A stretch of DNA of 64,000 bases from Slackia piriformis YIT 12062. GTDB taxonomy: Bacteria; Actinomycetota; Coriobacteriia; Coriobacteriales; Eggerthellaceae. Positions 1-9,193 of this stretch are shown in pieces. The DNA lies in the NCBI RefSeq assembly GCF_000296445.1, contig NZ_JH815199.1, forward strand, positions 186,001-250,000, in the 5' to 3' direction. The notes beneath the pieces were generated by a model. The model ran no database searches and was not told the DNA's origin. It saw only the letters and a list, made by a program, of their open reading frames with translations. Position 1 is the stretch's first letter. Each line of letters opens with the position of its first letter. The position numbers were made by a program, and so were the translations under genes.

Positions 1-1
1 C

Positions 2-1165
2 TACAAGTCCGATTTCCACGATTTCGCTGATCCGGTGCGCACCATCAAGGTGCATGCGGAGGGCGCTCTGACCTACGATGCGCTCATGTTCATCCCCAGC
101 CGCGCGCCGTATGATTTGTACAGCAAGGACTTCAAGAAGGGCTTGGCGCTCTACAGCTCCAACGTCATGATCATGGAGAAGTGCGAGGAGCTTCTGCCCG
201 ATTACTTCAACTTCGTGCGCGGCGTGGTGGACAGCCAGGACCTGCAGCTCAACATCTCTCGCGAAACGCTGCAGCATAACAGCCAGCTGCGCGCGATTGC
301 CAAGAAGCTCGAGAAGAAGATCAAGGGCGAACTGGCCACTATGCGCGACAACGACCGCGAAGCCTACGAGGCGTTCTTCGAGCAGTTCGGCCGCGGTCTG
401 AAGTATGGCATCTACACCAGCTACGGTATGAACAAGGGCGAATTGGCGGATCTGCTGCTGTTCTATTCCGCAAAGGAGCAGAAGATGATCACGCTCGACG
501 AGTACATGGCCGCTATGCCCGAGGGTCAGGATTCCATCTTCTATGCGGCGGGCGAATCGGTGGAACGCCTGGCCAAGATGCCCGTGGTGAAGGCTGTCAT
601 GAACAAGGGTTATGACGTGCTTCTGTGCACGCAGGACGTGGACGAATTCTGCTTCCAGGCCATGATGGGCTATGGCAAGCCTGCCGCCGAGGGCGAAGAG
701 TTCACCGAAAAGCCGTTGAAGAACGTGGCGTCAGGCGATCTTGGCCTGGAGACCGAGGACGAGAAGAAGGCCGCCGAAGAAGCCGCTAAGGAAAACGAGG
801 GCCTGTTTGGCGCCATGAAGGACGCCCTGGATGGCCACGTGTCGAAAGTGGGCGTGTCCACGCGTCTTGCTTCCGCGGAGGATGCCCCGGCGTGCATCAC
901 GGCCGAAGGCCCCGTGTCGCTTGAGATGGAAAAGATTCTGTCCCAGATGCCTGACGGCGGCGAAGAGATCAAGAGCCAGCGTGTGCTTGAAGTGAATGCG
1001 CAGCATCCGATTTTCGCAACGCTGAAGGCAGCACAGGAAGCGGGCGATGCTGACAAGGTGGCAAGCTATGCAAGCTTGCTGTACAACCAGGCGCTTCTTG
1101 TGGAGGGTATGCCGCTTGAAGATCCTGTGGCATTTGCTAACGAAATCGCCAAGTTGATGAAATAA
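2..1165 (+). CDS. htpG: Chaperone HtpG (Hsp90), 3' part only
   Basis: The gene is cut by the left window edge; the open frame runs from base 2 and shows about 387 C-terminal residues of a protein that is normally about 620-640 long. HtpG is a cytosolic ATP-driven homodimeric chaperone. What is visible is the middle and C-terminal dimerisation region: a segment reading GVVDSQDLQLNISRE near residue 75, typical of the Hsp90 middle domain, and a C-terminal stretch with ILEVN-like and hydrophobic helices ending in EIAKLMK. The N-terminal ATPase domain lies outside the window. An internal GTG at base 35 is not the start. The stop is followed by a 376-base gap holding a large nested inverted repeat. 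Identification is secure. Confidence 0.93.
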   Translation, partial: YKSDFHDFADPVRTIKVHAEGALTYDALMFIPSRAPYDLYSKDFKKGLALYSSNVMIMEKCEELLPDYFNFVRGVVDSQDLQLNISRETLQHNSQLRAIAKKLEKKIKGELATMRDNDREAYEAFFEQFGRGLKYGIYTSYGMNKGELADLLLFYSAKEQKMITLDEYMAAMPEGQDSIFYAAGESVERLAKMPVVKAVMNKGYDVLLCTQDVDEFCFQAMMGYGKPAAEGEEFTEKPLKNVASGDLGLETEDEKKAAEEAAKENEGLFGAMKDALDGHVSKVGVSTRLASAEDAPACITAEGPVSLEMEKILSQMPDGGEEIKSQRVLEVNAQHPIFATLKAAQEAGDADKVASYASLLYNQALLVEGMPLEDPVAFANEIAKLMK

Positions 1166-1541
1166 GGGAATTGCGGCGGCTTGCTGGCCGTCGCAACGGA
1201 ATTATCCGGCTGCGAGGCGCCCTCGTCTTCCGGATGCCGCGAAGGTTTCTCGTAGTGTACTCCATAATCGAAACCTGGAGCGAGCGGATGGACGGCGAGG
1301 GCGCCTCTCGCCTGCATTGAGGTAGCCTGGGAGTTTGTTCCGCTGCGGTACTGTTGTCGCTCGGAGCTTTGCCGCGATCCTTTGCGCTTCAGCCGTGCAT
1401 TCGTTTCGTGTCCATTTGCGCTGGTCGGGCCGATTTGAACTGCCGCATGGAAACGCTGTTCCGTGTGGCCCGAATAGCGCCAATCAAGAAATGCTATACA
1501 ATCAGCCTTTGTTGAATCCGCAATGGCGCAACGGAGTCCCC
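1166..1541. other. Intergenic region with nested inverted repeats
   Basis: No credible gene. Two nested perfect inverted repeats are visible: GAGGCGCCCTCG at 1214-1225 pairs with CGAGGGCGCCTC at 1296-1307, and inside it AGGTTTC at 1243-1249 pairs with GAAACCT at 1270-1276. There is no T-tract directly after the outer arm, so this is not a standard intrinsic terminator. It may be a structured leader, a small RNA or a regulatory site for the LuxR gene that follows. Confidence 0.6.
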
Positions 1542-3023
1542 ATGGAATTTCCTACAAAGTATCTTTATGCATCCCTGGGCCTCGGGACCGGTATGGTTCT
1601 TTATGGAGTAGGAGTTTGGAATGGCAATTCCGCATTCGCCAGTGGAGAGCTTTTCGGCCCTGTAAGCCCAGAAATCGCTTCTGTCTATCCTTTGGCCGCA
1701 GCCGCTGGCATGCTGTTCGGTATTCTGGTGAGGGCTGTCATTTCGGTCGTGAGTAGAACCAGTGGGAAATGGGCTCCCAGCCTCATCGTGGGTGGTGCTG
1801 CTATTGCTGCAACGATTGCTATTGGAGGGCTATGGAGGACAGGCGGGCTGCCCTTCTTTGTGATGGCCTTTTTTGTTGGCTGGACCTTCTCGTGTTCCTC
1901 TATTTATTGGATGACGTACATTTCTCTAAAGTCCCTTTCGCCGGGCATTGTTTTTCCCGTTGCTTTATTTATTGCGGCGGGAGGAAACGCCATATGCTGC
2001 TTCGCGCTGCAGGCTCCCAAACCCCTGATTATCGGCGGTCTGGTTTTGCTGAGTGCGCTCCTCGCCCTTCTTGATCGTTCGAGCTCCGAAACGTCGTCCG
2101 TAAAGAGGCACATCGAGAGCGGTCTCGTAGATGTTGCTCGTCAGCATCTAATTACATTCAAAAAATTTGCGGATGTCCTTATTTGCGTAATGGCTTTGCA
2201 AATCATTGCGCCATCAATCAATTACCTCGGCCTGATGGATATGCTTCAGCCTCAGATGCAATTATTCATCGTTTGTCTCGCTCAGCTGTCTGCGGGACTC
2301 CTATCGCTTCTGGTGCTCAATCTTTTTAAGGGCCCTCATTCGACGAAATTCTTTCAATATGTGACTCCTGTTTTGGTGTCCGCCCTCCTCTTCGTTCCGT
2401 TTGCAGGGCATGAGTACACCCTCGTCATGTTGTTCATAGGGTCGAGCCTCTATTTTGCTGCGTCCAATGCGCTCTACTGCTCGGACGCTGTTCGCTTTTC
2501 GCGTGACGAAAACGTGCCTTTCGAATCTTTCTATGCAATCGGGTATCTCATTCTTGCCGCGATGAATATTTTTATGGAGAACCTCATGCCGAAGGTTTTG
2601 AATACGCAGAGCTCTACCGAGCTTTTGACGGTGTTCGGTGCATTTTTCTGCGTGTACGTTCTGAGCATGACCTTCTTGATTGCACGCGGGCGCAGGAGCG
2701 AAGCGCAGCATCACGAGGCTGAGGTGGATTCCAAATACGTTTCTGAGAGTGAAGAGCAACACCAGGAGGAGCAGCCTGCTTCTCGGCTTCGTTATGCTAG
2801 CGGAGCAGTCGATATCGTGAAGCAGAGACATGGCCTTAGCGAAAGAGAGGCCGAGATTCTCGACCTCATTTTGCGAGGGAAAAACGTACCGGCCATCGCC
2901 GAGACGCTGTTTATTTCCCAAAATACCGTTAGGTCGCATGTCAAGCGAATCTACCGAGCTACTGGGATACATACGCGCCAAGATCTCATCAGTTACTGCG
3001 AAGATAGCATTGGGGCTGAATGA
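1542..3023 (+). CDS. LuxR-family regulator with multi-pass membrane N-terminus
   Basis: 493-residue two-part protein. Residues about 5-390 are a string of hydrophobic segments (roughly ten to twelve predicted membrane helices); residues about 430-489 are a LuxR/FixJ-type helix-turn-helix (HGLSEREAEIL, then SQNTVRSHVKRIYRATGIHTRQDL). Such membrane-anchored LuxR proteins are abundant in Eggerthellaceae and usually sit beside exported redox enzymes; here the flavin reductase gene follows on the same strand after 132 bases. ATG at 1542 was chosen because GGAG lies six bases upstream and the hydrophobic domain starts right after it; the frame is open further upstream to a TTG at 1335, but that extension is not membrane-like. 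Function as a ligand or redox sensor controlling the neighbour is inferred. Confidence 0.88.
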   Translation: MEFPTKYLYASLGLGTGMVLYGVGVWNGNSAFASGELFGPVSPEIASVYPLAAAAGMLFGILVRAVISVVSRTSGKWAPSLIVGGAAIAATIAIGGLWRTGGLPFFVMAFFVGWTFSCSSIYWMTYISLKSLSPGIVFPVALFIAAGGNAICCFALQAPKPLIIGGLVLLSALLALLDRSSSETSSVKRHIESGLVDVARQHLITFKKFADVLICVMALQIIAPSINYLGLMDMLQPQMQLFIVCLAQLSAGLLSLLVLNLFKGPHSTKFFQYVTPVLVSALLFVPFAGHEYTLVMLFIGSSLYFAASNALYCSDAVRFSRDENVPFESFYAIGYLILAAMNIFMENLMPKVLNTQSSTELLTVFGAFFCVYVLSMTFLIARGRRSEAQHHEAEVDSKYVSESEEQHQEEQPASRLRYASGAVDIVKQRHGLSEREAEILDLILRGKNVPAIAETLFISQNTVRSHVKRIYRATGIHTRQDLISYCEDSIGAE

Positions 3024-3042
3024 ACTGGGCGGACGCTCTGAA

Positions 3043-3073
3043 TCACCCACTTTTCCGCGGATTCACCCACTTT
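3043..3073. promoter_or_regulatory. Paired direct repeat, candidate LuxR operator
   Basis: TCACCCACTTT occurs at 3043-3053 and again at 3063-3073, exactly 20 bases apart (about two helical turns), in the gap between the LuxR gene and the reductase gene. This is a plausible tandem operator for the adjacent regulator; no experiment or second locus in the window confirms it. Confidence 0.45.
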
Positions 3074-3155
3074 GAGACACGAATTTCTCTGATGTTTTTC
3101 TATGGTGACATCGCTTGCTAAAAGCGTATCCAATAGAAAGCAAGGAGGAATGAAC

Positions 3156-5399
3156 ATGGGGGATATATCAAGACGTTCGTTTCTGACGGGAACTGCGGTT
3201 ACAGCGGGTGCGTTGGCCTCTTTAGGCATCGTTGGCTGCGCGCCGAAAACCGCCCCGGAAGCTAGCAGTGCCTCCGAGGCGGCCTCTGAAGAGAATGTGC
3301 GCGCACATGCCGCCAAACTCAATCCGCAGGTTGAAACAGACACAGCAGCAACCGGCGCGTGCCCCTCTCTTTTCACCGAATGGACCATGGGGTCGCTTAC
3401 GCTTCCCAATCGCGTGGTGAAATCTGCCGCAGGCTTTATCGGTGTGACTTCTCAGGGAATCACTGGCGATTTGCACATGCAGCATTACGGTTTGCTCGCG
3501 AAAGGCGGGGCGTCCATCGTCTACTGCGACGACTTCGCTGAGCTCTATCCGCACTTCCGCGCCATCCCCGATGTGGGCAAATTCGTGGATTGGAAAGAAG
3601 AAGAGCTCACCGCCTTCGTCGACAACATCCACGACAACGGCAGCCTTGCGGGCTACCAGCTTGCAACTATGGGTCTGGAGTTTAGCGGCTTCCAGCCCGA
3701 TCCGACGGCGATCTTCCAGTCGTCTGACTGCATGGATATGACTGCGCAGGAGATTAGCGACCTGATCGCCGATACCATTACGGCTGCCGAAACGCTGCAG
3801 CGATGCGGATTTGACTGCGTGGAAATCAACGCTGCCGGTGAGAATATCGGCCAGACCTTTATGTCTCGTAACAGGAACAAACGTGACGACGAATACGGCC
3901 CGCAGACCTTCGAGAGCCGCACTCGGTTCGTGTGCGAAGTCGTGCGCGGCATCAAGGAGCGCTGTGGCAAGGATTTCCCCATCCAGGTGCTCATTAATGG
4001 CGTGGAAGAGAACGATAAGAACATCGGCGATAACGCCTTGTTCACTACGGTCGAAGAGAACAAGGCAATGTGTAAGCTCATCGAGGAAGCGGGTGCGGAT
4101 TCCTTGCATGTTCGTATCGGGCCCTGCGGCCAGCACGTTGCAGAATTCGCCGGCGATTTGTACTTCACGGGCTACGGAATTGAAGGCACTTCGGGCTATG
4201 GTACGCAGTTCGACTTCCAGCGTCACTGGCAGGGCATGCTTAAAGCCGACCAGTCTGGCCTGGGCATCATGACCAAGGTTGCTGCGGAGATCAAAAAGGC
4301 CGTGAGCATTCCCGTGGGTGCCGTTACTTACATGGATCCAGCTCGTGACCCCGAGTTCTTCGAGTCGCTCATAGCTAACGGCGAGCTCGACTTTATCCTG
4401 ATGAACCGACCTCTGAGCGTCGACTACGACTACCTCAAGAAGCTTGAGGAAGGGCGATTGGACGAGATTAGACCCTGCACGCGCTGCATGCACTGTCACT
4501 GGGATTCTGACGCCAGCGGTAACCAGATTTTCAGCTGCCGTACAAACGCAGCTCATCCGTTCCGCTTCGCATCCGGCCAGCTGACTGGCGGTTATGAGCC
4601 AGAGCCGGCTAGTACGGTAAAAAACGTCATGGTTGTTGGTGCGGGTCCTGCAGGCATGGAGGCTGCGCGCGTCGCCGCGCAGCGCGGTCACAAAGTGACT
4701 ATCTACGAGAAAGATGGTTCCCTGGGCGGCCTGCTCGAATTTGCTAACAACGTGAAGGGCCCTCATGAAAACCTTGCGGTCCTGAGGAACTACTTCGTCA
4801 AGCAGATGGAAGTTAACGGTGTCGAAGTGGTCACGAACCAGGAGGTCGATGCTGCATTCATCAACGAGAAGAACCCTGATGCGGTGGTCATTGCTACAGG
4901 AGGAAAGCGTGCATCGTTGGGTCTTTCCTCGAGCAATGGCACGAACGTGGTCTCGGTCGAAGACTTCCTGACCGCAGATATCGCTGATGACGTTGTGATT
5001 GCGGGTTCGAACGTTCAAGCGATTGATACGGCAATGTATTTGCTCGCGCAGGGAAAGCACGTTCAGGTTGTGACCCCCAGCGAAGCTGGAGCCATTGGTA
5101 TCGGCCACTCTTACTGGGTGCGTACCTACACGCAGCCAACGATGAAAGCGCTTGGCGTGCGTTTCTGGCCGAAGGCTTCTGTGAATAGCGTCGGCGACGG
5201 TTCAATTACCATCACGACGGAAACCGGCCTCGAGCAGGAGCTCGCGTGCGGCACGTTGGTAGATGCCACCGATTGCCTGCCGAATGTCGAATTGGCCGAA
5301 GGCCTTTCCGTGGATGTATATACCGTCGGAGATTGCGCTCGTCCTTTCAATATCGATGAGGCTATCTTCTCTGGCAACGCTGCAGCACGCCAGATCTGA
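3156..5399 (+). CDS. Tat-exported OYE-type flavin/iron-sulfur reductase
   Basis: 747-residue protein of the 2,4-dienoyl-CoA reductase/Old Yellow Enzyme group. It starts with a twin-arginine signal (DISRRSFLTG) and a lipobox-like LGIVGCA, so it is probably exported and lipid-anchored. An FMN TIM-barrel covers about residues 75-430; Cys441, Cys444, Cys447 and Cys461 match the [4Fe-4S] ligand cluster of this family; GAGPAG at 495-500 opens the FAD/NAD(P)-binding domain, which runs to the C-terminus. Family members reduce activated C=C bonds; the substrate here is unknown. ATG at 3156 has AAGGAGG seven bases upstream; an ATG at 3150 is too close to that site. Probably an alternative terminal reductase controlled by the LuxR protein encoded just upstream. 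Confidence 0.88.
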   Translation: MGDISRRSFLTGTAVTAGALASLGIVGCAPKTAPEASSASEAASEENVRAHAAKLNPQVETDTAATGACPSLFTEWTMGSLTLPNRVVKSAAGFIGVTSQGITGDLHMQHYGLLAKGGASIVYCDDFAELYPHFRAIPDVGKFVDWKEEELTAFVDNIHDNGSLAGYQLATMGLEFSGFQPDPTAIFQSSDCMDMTAQEISDLIADTITAAETLQRCGFDCVEINAAGENIGQTFMSRNRNKRDDEYGPQTFESRTRFVCEVVRGIKERCGKDFPIQVLINGVEENDKNIGDNALFTTVEENKAMCKLIEEAGADSLHVRIGPCGQHVAEFAGDLYFTGYGIEGTSGYGTQFDFQRHWQGMLKADQSGLGIMTKVAAEIKKAVSIPVGAVTYMDPARDPEFFESLIANGELDFILMNRPLSVDYDYLKKLEEGRLDEIRPCTRCMHCHWDSDASGNQIFSCRTNAAHPFRFASGQLTGGYEPEPASTVKNVMVVGAGPAGMEAARVAAQRGHKVTIYEKDGSLGGLLEFANNVKGPHENLAVLRNYFVKQMEVNGVEVVTNQEVDAAFINEKNPDAVVIATGGKRASLGLSSSNGTNVVSVEDFLTADIADDVVIAGSNVQAIDTAMYLLAQGKHVQVVTPSEAGAIGIGHSYWVRTYTQPTMKALGVRFWPKASVNSVGDGSITITTETGLEQELACGTLVDATDCLPNVELAEGLSVDVYTVGDCARPFNIDEAIFSGNAAARQI

Positions 5400-5409
5400 T
5401 CCCTCCAGG

Positions 5410-5438
5410 CGAAGGGCGCGGCATTGCTGCGCCCTTCG
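5410..5438 (+). terminator. Hairpin after flavin reductase gene
   Basis: CGAAGGGCGC (5410-5419) and GCGCCCTTCG (5429-5438) are perfect arms around a nine-base loop, eleven bases after the stop. Only a short TTTG follows, so termination may be weak. Nothing else is recognisable up to 5698. Confidence 0.6.
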
Positions 5439-5698
5439 TTTGACGATGCAATTGGGCAAGAATCGGTGCCGTGATGGTCGTCGCGGATACGCATGCTGTT
5501 GGCGTGTTCGCTCGCGGTAAATCTAATGAGACTTTTCTGAAATGTTGCATGGCGGCCATTGTGCATCGGGGCAGCACGTTCGCTGCAGATGCGCGTCAAT
5601 TGGGCGAGTCGTAATCCGTCAAACAGGGGAGGTCCGCAGCGCGGAGGGGATGCGCGGCGGACCTGGGAGGGGTTTTGGAGTTTGGGCCAGCTGGGGAG

Positions 5699-7323
5699 TT
5701 AGTCTTTGATGTATTCCGCCATATGGCGAGCGGCCAAACGGCCGGAGGACATGGACAGACCAGAGCACGAACCGCCGCAATCGTAGTACGGGGTGCTGAA
5801 CAGGCTGCCGTTTTCGACGCCGCCGACATACAGACCGTCGATGAGATTGAAGTCCACATCCAACACGCGGCAGAACTCATCGGTGCGGGCTTCGCCGAAC
5901 GTGTTGAACGCGCTCGGATTGTACTCGAATGCGTAGTACTCAGAGGATTCATCCTCGACAGGCTGCAGGAACTCGTCGCGCTTGAAGAGCAGCGTGTCCT
6001 GACCCGCGGCAACCATTCCATCGTATTCCGTCACCGTGGCAGCCAGATCGGGCAGCGCAGCCGCTTCAGCGAGCGCCTCGATGGAATCGGCCTTGTAGCA
6101 CCAGCCTTCTTCGATGGCCTTGGCAAGATTTGTATCGGAATCGGCGATGGGCGCATTGAGCATCGTTGCCGCAGAGGTTCAAACGGCCGGTTTGCCGATG
6201 CTCTCGTAGTAGCTGGTCTCCTTCATGGAGTCCACAACCTTGCCGCTGAACACGGCGTAGTAGCGCTGCTGATGCGGCGTTGCCTCAGCGCCGCCGCTCA
6301 GGGGCTCCTGAGCCAGCATGTATTCGTTCATGAAGCGCTTGCCGTCGGGGTTGACCAGCAGACCGCCATAGAAGGCGAGCTGCATGAAGGGATTCGCATC
6401 GAGAACGCGGAGATGGTGCTCTTCGCGTTCATGCCGTAGATATCGTTCATGCCCAGGCCATGGATGCGGTCCTAGACACCGCCGGCCTCCAGCACCATGC
6501 GCTGGCCGTCGCCGGTGTTCTTCTCGGACCCCATGTTACACAGCGTCACATTGCCGTAGACCTGCTTGAGCATCTCCTCGTTGGCCATGTAGCCGCCTGT
6601 GCACACCAGCACCGCCTTGGCGTTGACGTTGATGACGTCTTTGCCCTGCTCGCACTGGATGCCGACCGCCTTGTCATCCTGCATGAGAATGTGCGTGGCC
6701 GGCGCATCGTAGAGGAGTTCGACACCCATCCCGGTCAGCGCCTGCTCGACGGGAATGCCCTTATCGGTCGTGACGAATCCGTGCACGCAGGTGAAACCGG
6801 CGTTGTAGCGATCGCCCAGGATGGCGGTCTCCGCACCCATCTCCTGCAGGATGGTGATGTTTTCGGGCAGCAGCATGACGCAATCGCGCAGCAGCTTGGC
6901 ATTGACCGTCCAGTGGGCGAACGAAATCATGCGTTGGTACATATCGACAAGGCTGTAGTCCTGCCCGATGGACTTGGTGCCCTCGGTTTCGACGGCGTAT
7001 GTGCCGGTGATCGCATTGAAGTTCGAGTTGGTCGCATTGCCGCTCTTGGTGACCACCAGGACCTTGTCCACGCCGAGCTTGGCCGCCTCGTAGGCCGCCA
7101 AGCATCCCGCAGCGCCGGATCCCACTATGACGATGTCCGCATCGCGCGTAGAGGTGGGTTCCTTAAGGGCAGCCGCTTCCGTCTGACCGGAATCCGCCGA
7201 CTGGCCTTCGTCCGCCTTCTGCGGAGTGCCGCAGGATGCCAGCATGCCCGCGCCCGCAACACCGACGATGTCCGCTGCCGCACCCGCCAGGAAATTGCGG
7301 CGGGAAAGCCCCTTCTCCATCAT
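5699..7323 (-). pseudogene. Tat flavoprotein reductase (fumarate/urocanate reductase-like), broken
   Basis: Joining three minus-strand pieces recovers a full-length flavoprotein of about 540 residues, like the intact genes at 40012 and 52175. The first piece has a Tat signal (SRRNFLAG), a lipobox-like SCGT and the FAD motif VIVGSGAAG. Three lesions are visible: an in-frame TAG at 6472-6474, after EAGGV; a frameshift near 6400, where the protein sense moves from ...STISAF to DANPFMQLAFYGG; and an in-frame TGA at 6179-6181, before TSAATMLNAP. The last piece ends normally with ARHMAEYIKD. Because each piece still aligns with the family, decay is recent. The start could be either ATG at 7323 or 7320. 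IS debris lies immediately upstream. Confidence 0.85.
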
Positions 7324-7512
7324 TCCCACTTCTACTCCCTTCGTCTCTTTCGATCGGAATCTCCATGGACGAAAGCATAGGAAGTAAAAAAAGGGGGTGT
7401 TCCTATAGTTCTGTCAAGGGTGACTCGTCTTTTCGGCGATGGTTTTTGGCAATGCTGACGCCGACCCGAGCGGGCCTTGGGTTTTCGCCTTGCTCCGCTT
7501 AGGCGGAATCGC

Positions 7513-7959
7513 TTAGGCGGAATAGGTCGTCTTGTCTCTCATGACCGCGTAGATCACCTTGAGTCTCTTCCTGGCGAGCGCCTTGATCGCCTTGCCGTGA
7601 GGCATGCCCCTGCCCCTGCATTCGGCGTAGTAGTCTCCCCATCGGCCATGGCTTCGCGCAAGGCAGTTGCACGAGAATATGAGCAGGTTCTTCAGCCTCT
7701 TGTTGCCCCGCCGCGAAGCGGACACCGACGATATCGACGTGCCGGATCGCCGGTTGCGCGGCGCGAGCCCGCAGTACGACGCGAGCTTGTCGTGGCTGGG
7801 AAAGTCGGCGATGTCGATGGATATGACCAGCTCGGATGCCGTCCTCGGCCCTATTCCCGGCACGGTGAGCAGGCATCTGTACGTCTCGTCGGATGCGGGC
7901 AGCGCGGATATCTCGGCGGTCAGCGCCCCGATCTCGACGGAGTTCTCGGTGATGTGGCT
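7513..7959 (-). pseudogene. IS110/IS116/IS902-type transposase remnant
   Basis: Minus-strand C-terminal fragment of an IS110-family transposase. The open frame reads in from about 7959 (HISHITENSVEIGALTAEI), continues through LLTVPGIGPRTASELV, the helix-hairpin-helix signature of the transposase IS116/IS110/IS902 domain, and then YCGLAPRNRRSG and RGNKRLKNLL to a stop at 7513. The N-terminal DEDD catalytic half is missing; the fragment is cut at the end of the neighbouring IS3-type element. It is presumably inactive. Confidence 0.85.
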
Positions 7960-8007
7960 GATGTGGCTATACTGTTTTGGACGGTTTCATGAGGGACGGA
8001 GGGCCCT

Positions 8008-8313
8008 TTGCGGAAGGAGGCTCCGATGCGCGACCCGAAGCACCCGAGGAAGTTCACCGAGGAGTTCAAGCGCCAGATCGTGGCGCTCTACGACGGCGGG
8101 AAGCCCGCCGCCGAGATCATGCGCGAGTACGATCTCGGCAGGTCGACGTTCCGGCGCTGGGTGAAGCTCGTCCACGAGACCGGCTCCACCCGCGCGGCGG
8201 ACAACCGCACGCCCGAGGAGTCGAGGCTGCTCGAGCTCGAGCGCGAGAACGCGCGGCTGCGGATGGAGGTCGATGTTTTAAAACAAGCGGCGCTGATATT
8301 CGCACGAAAGTGA
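8008..8313 (+). CDS. IS3-family transposase OrfA
   Basis: 101-residue protein with an N-terminal helix-turn-helix of the transposase_8 type (KFTEEFKRQIVALYDGGKPAAEIMREYDLGRSTFRRWV) followed by a leucine-rich coiled coil (SRLLELERENARLRMEVDVLK), which binds the IS ends and multimerises. Near its 3' end, bases 8277-8283 read T TTA AAA in this frame, a classic -1 slippery heptamer. Slippage there joins OrfA to the catalytic frame to make OrfAB. An ATG at 8026 (MRDPKH) is an alternative start. Confidence 0.85.
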   Translation: MRKEAPMRDPKHPRKFTEEFKRQIVALYDGGKPAAEIMREYDLGRSTFRRWVKLVHETGSTRAADNRTPEESRLLELERENARLRMEVDVLKQAALIFARK

Positions 8314-9152
8314 CGGTGATAGCGGCCAACGCCCGCCGCTACCCGGTATCGGCGCAGTGCAGGATCCTGGGCGTCCCGCGCTCGACCTACTACCACATGC
8401 TCGCGCACCCGCCGCGCCCGAAGGCCCCCGACCCGATCGAGCCGGACGTGGTCGGCGCCTTCGAGGCGTCCCGCGGCGGATACGGGGCGAGGAGGCTGAA
8501 GATCGTCCTCGCGAGGTCGGGAGTCGTCGCCTCGAGGCGCAGGATATGCCGCATCATGAGGGAGAACGGCCTGGCGAGCGCGTACTCGGGACGCGCCCCG
8601 CGGGGAGGCCGCGGGCCCGCGCAGCCGCCTTCCGCGGGGAATGTGCTGGCGAGGAGGTTCGACGGCCACCCCCCGCGCACCCACCTGGCGGCCGACCTCA
8701 CCTACGTCCGCGCCGGCGGCTCGTGGTGCTACGTCTGCCTCCTGGTCGACCTGTGCAACCGCGAGATAGTCGGCAGCTCGTGCGGGCGGCGCAAGGACGC
8801 GCGCCTGGTCAAGGCGGCGTTCTCGAACGTGGACTTCCCGCTAGACGAAGTCGAGATGTTCCACAGCGACGGAGGGTCGGAGTTCTGCAACGCGGAGATC
8901 GACGCGCTGCTCTCGGCCTTCGGCATCGAGAGGTCGGTCTCGCGCCCCGGCAACCCCCACGACAACGCAGTGGTCGAGTCGACGAACAGGGTGCTCAAGC
9001 GAGAGCTGGTGCGGGGGCGCCCCTTCGCCTCGGAGGAGCATCTGAGGACCGAGCTGTTCGACTGGGTAAACTGGTACAACAACTGCAGGCTGCACTCGAC
9101 GCTGGGCTACATGACCCCGGTCGGGTTCAGGGAGGCGGGCCTGAGTCTCTGA
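8283..9152 (+). CDS. IS3-family transposase OrfB (DDE integrase), via -1 frameshift
   Basis: After a -1 shift at the slippery site the frame reads TSGADIRTKVTVIAANARRY and runs 289 residues to the stop at 9150-9152. It has an HTH_21-like N-terminal part (CRILGVPRSTYYHML) and an rve integrase core with the DDE residues in AADLTYV, FHSDGGSEF and NAVVESTNRVLKRE, spaced as in IS3 transposases. The frame is also open back to 7977, but that upstream sequence is out-of-frame OrfA. Length and motifs indicate an intact enzyme; activity depends on frameshifting. Confidence 0.85.
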   Translation, partial: TSGADIRTKVTVIAANARRYPVSAQCRILGVPRSTYYHMLAHPPRPKAPDPIEPDVVGAFEASRGGYGARRLKIVLARSGVVASRRRICRIMRENGLASAYSGRAPRGGRGPAQPPSAGNVLARRFDGHPPRTHLAADLTYVRAGGSWCYVCLLVDLCNREIVGSSCGRRKDARLVKAAFSNVDFPLDEVEMFHSDGGSEFCNAEIDALLSAFGIERSVSRPGNPHDNAVVESTNRVLKRELVRGRPFASEEHLRTELFDWVNWYNNCRLHSTLGYMTPVGFREAGLSL

Positions 9153-9193
9153 CCGGATCGCCCAAAAAGATGTTGCCACATCAGCCACATCAA

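Larger units (their letters stand above)
7962..9180 (+). mobile_element. IS3-family insertion sequence
   Basis: About 1.22 kb element with the two overlapping frames of the IS3 family. Imperfect terminal inverted repeats start TGTGGC at the left end (7962) and, read inward from the right end, TGTGGC at 9180; both continue with a TTTTGG or TTTTTGGG stretch (about 16 of 23 positions agree). No clean short target duplication is seen. Instead the 18-base TGATGTGGCTGATGTGGC lies at 7950-7967 and its exact reverse complement at 9175-9192, so the true ends may extend outward. The insertion separates an IS110 remnant from a LysR remnant. Both transposase frames look intact. Confidence 0.85.
7950..9192. 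repeat. 18-bp perfect inverted repeat flanking the IS3 element
   Basis: TGATGTGGCTGATGTGGC at 7950-7967 is matched by its reverse complement at 9175-9192. Each copy is itself a nine-base tandem (GATGTGGCT twice). The sequence overlaps the IS ends and continues outward on both sides, which a simple insertion into a random site would not produce. Confidence 0.75.
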
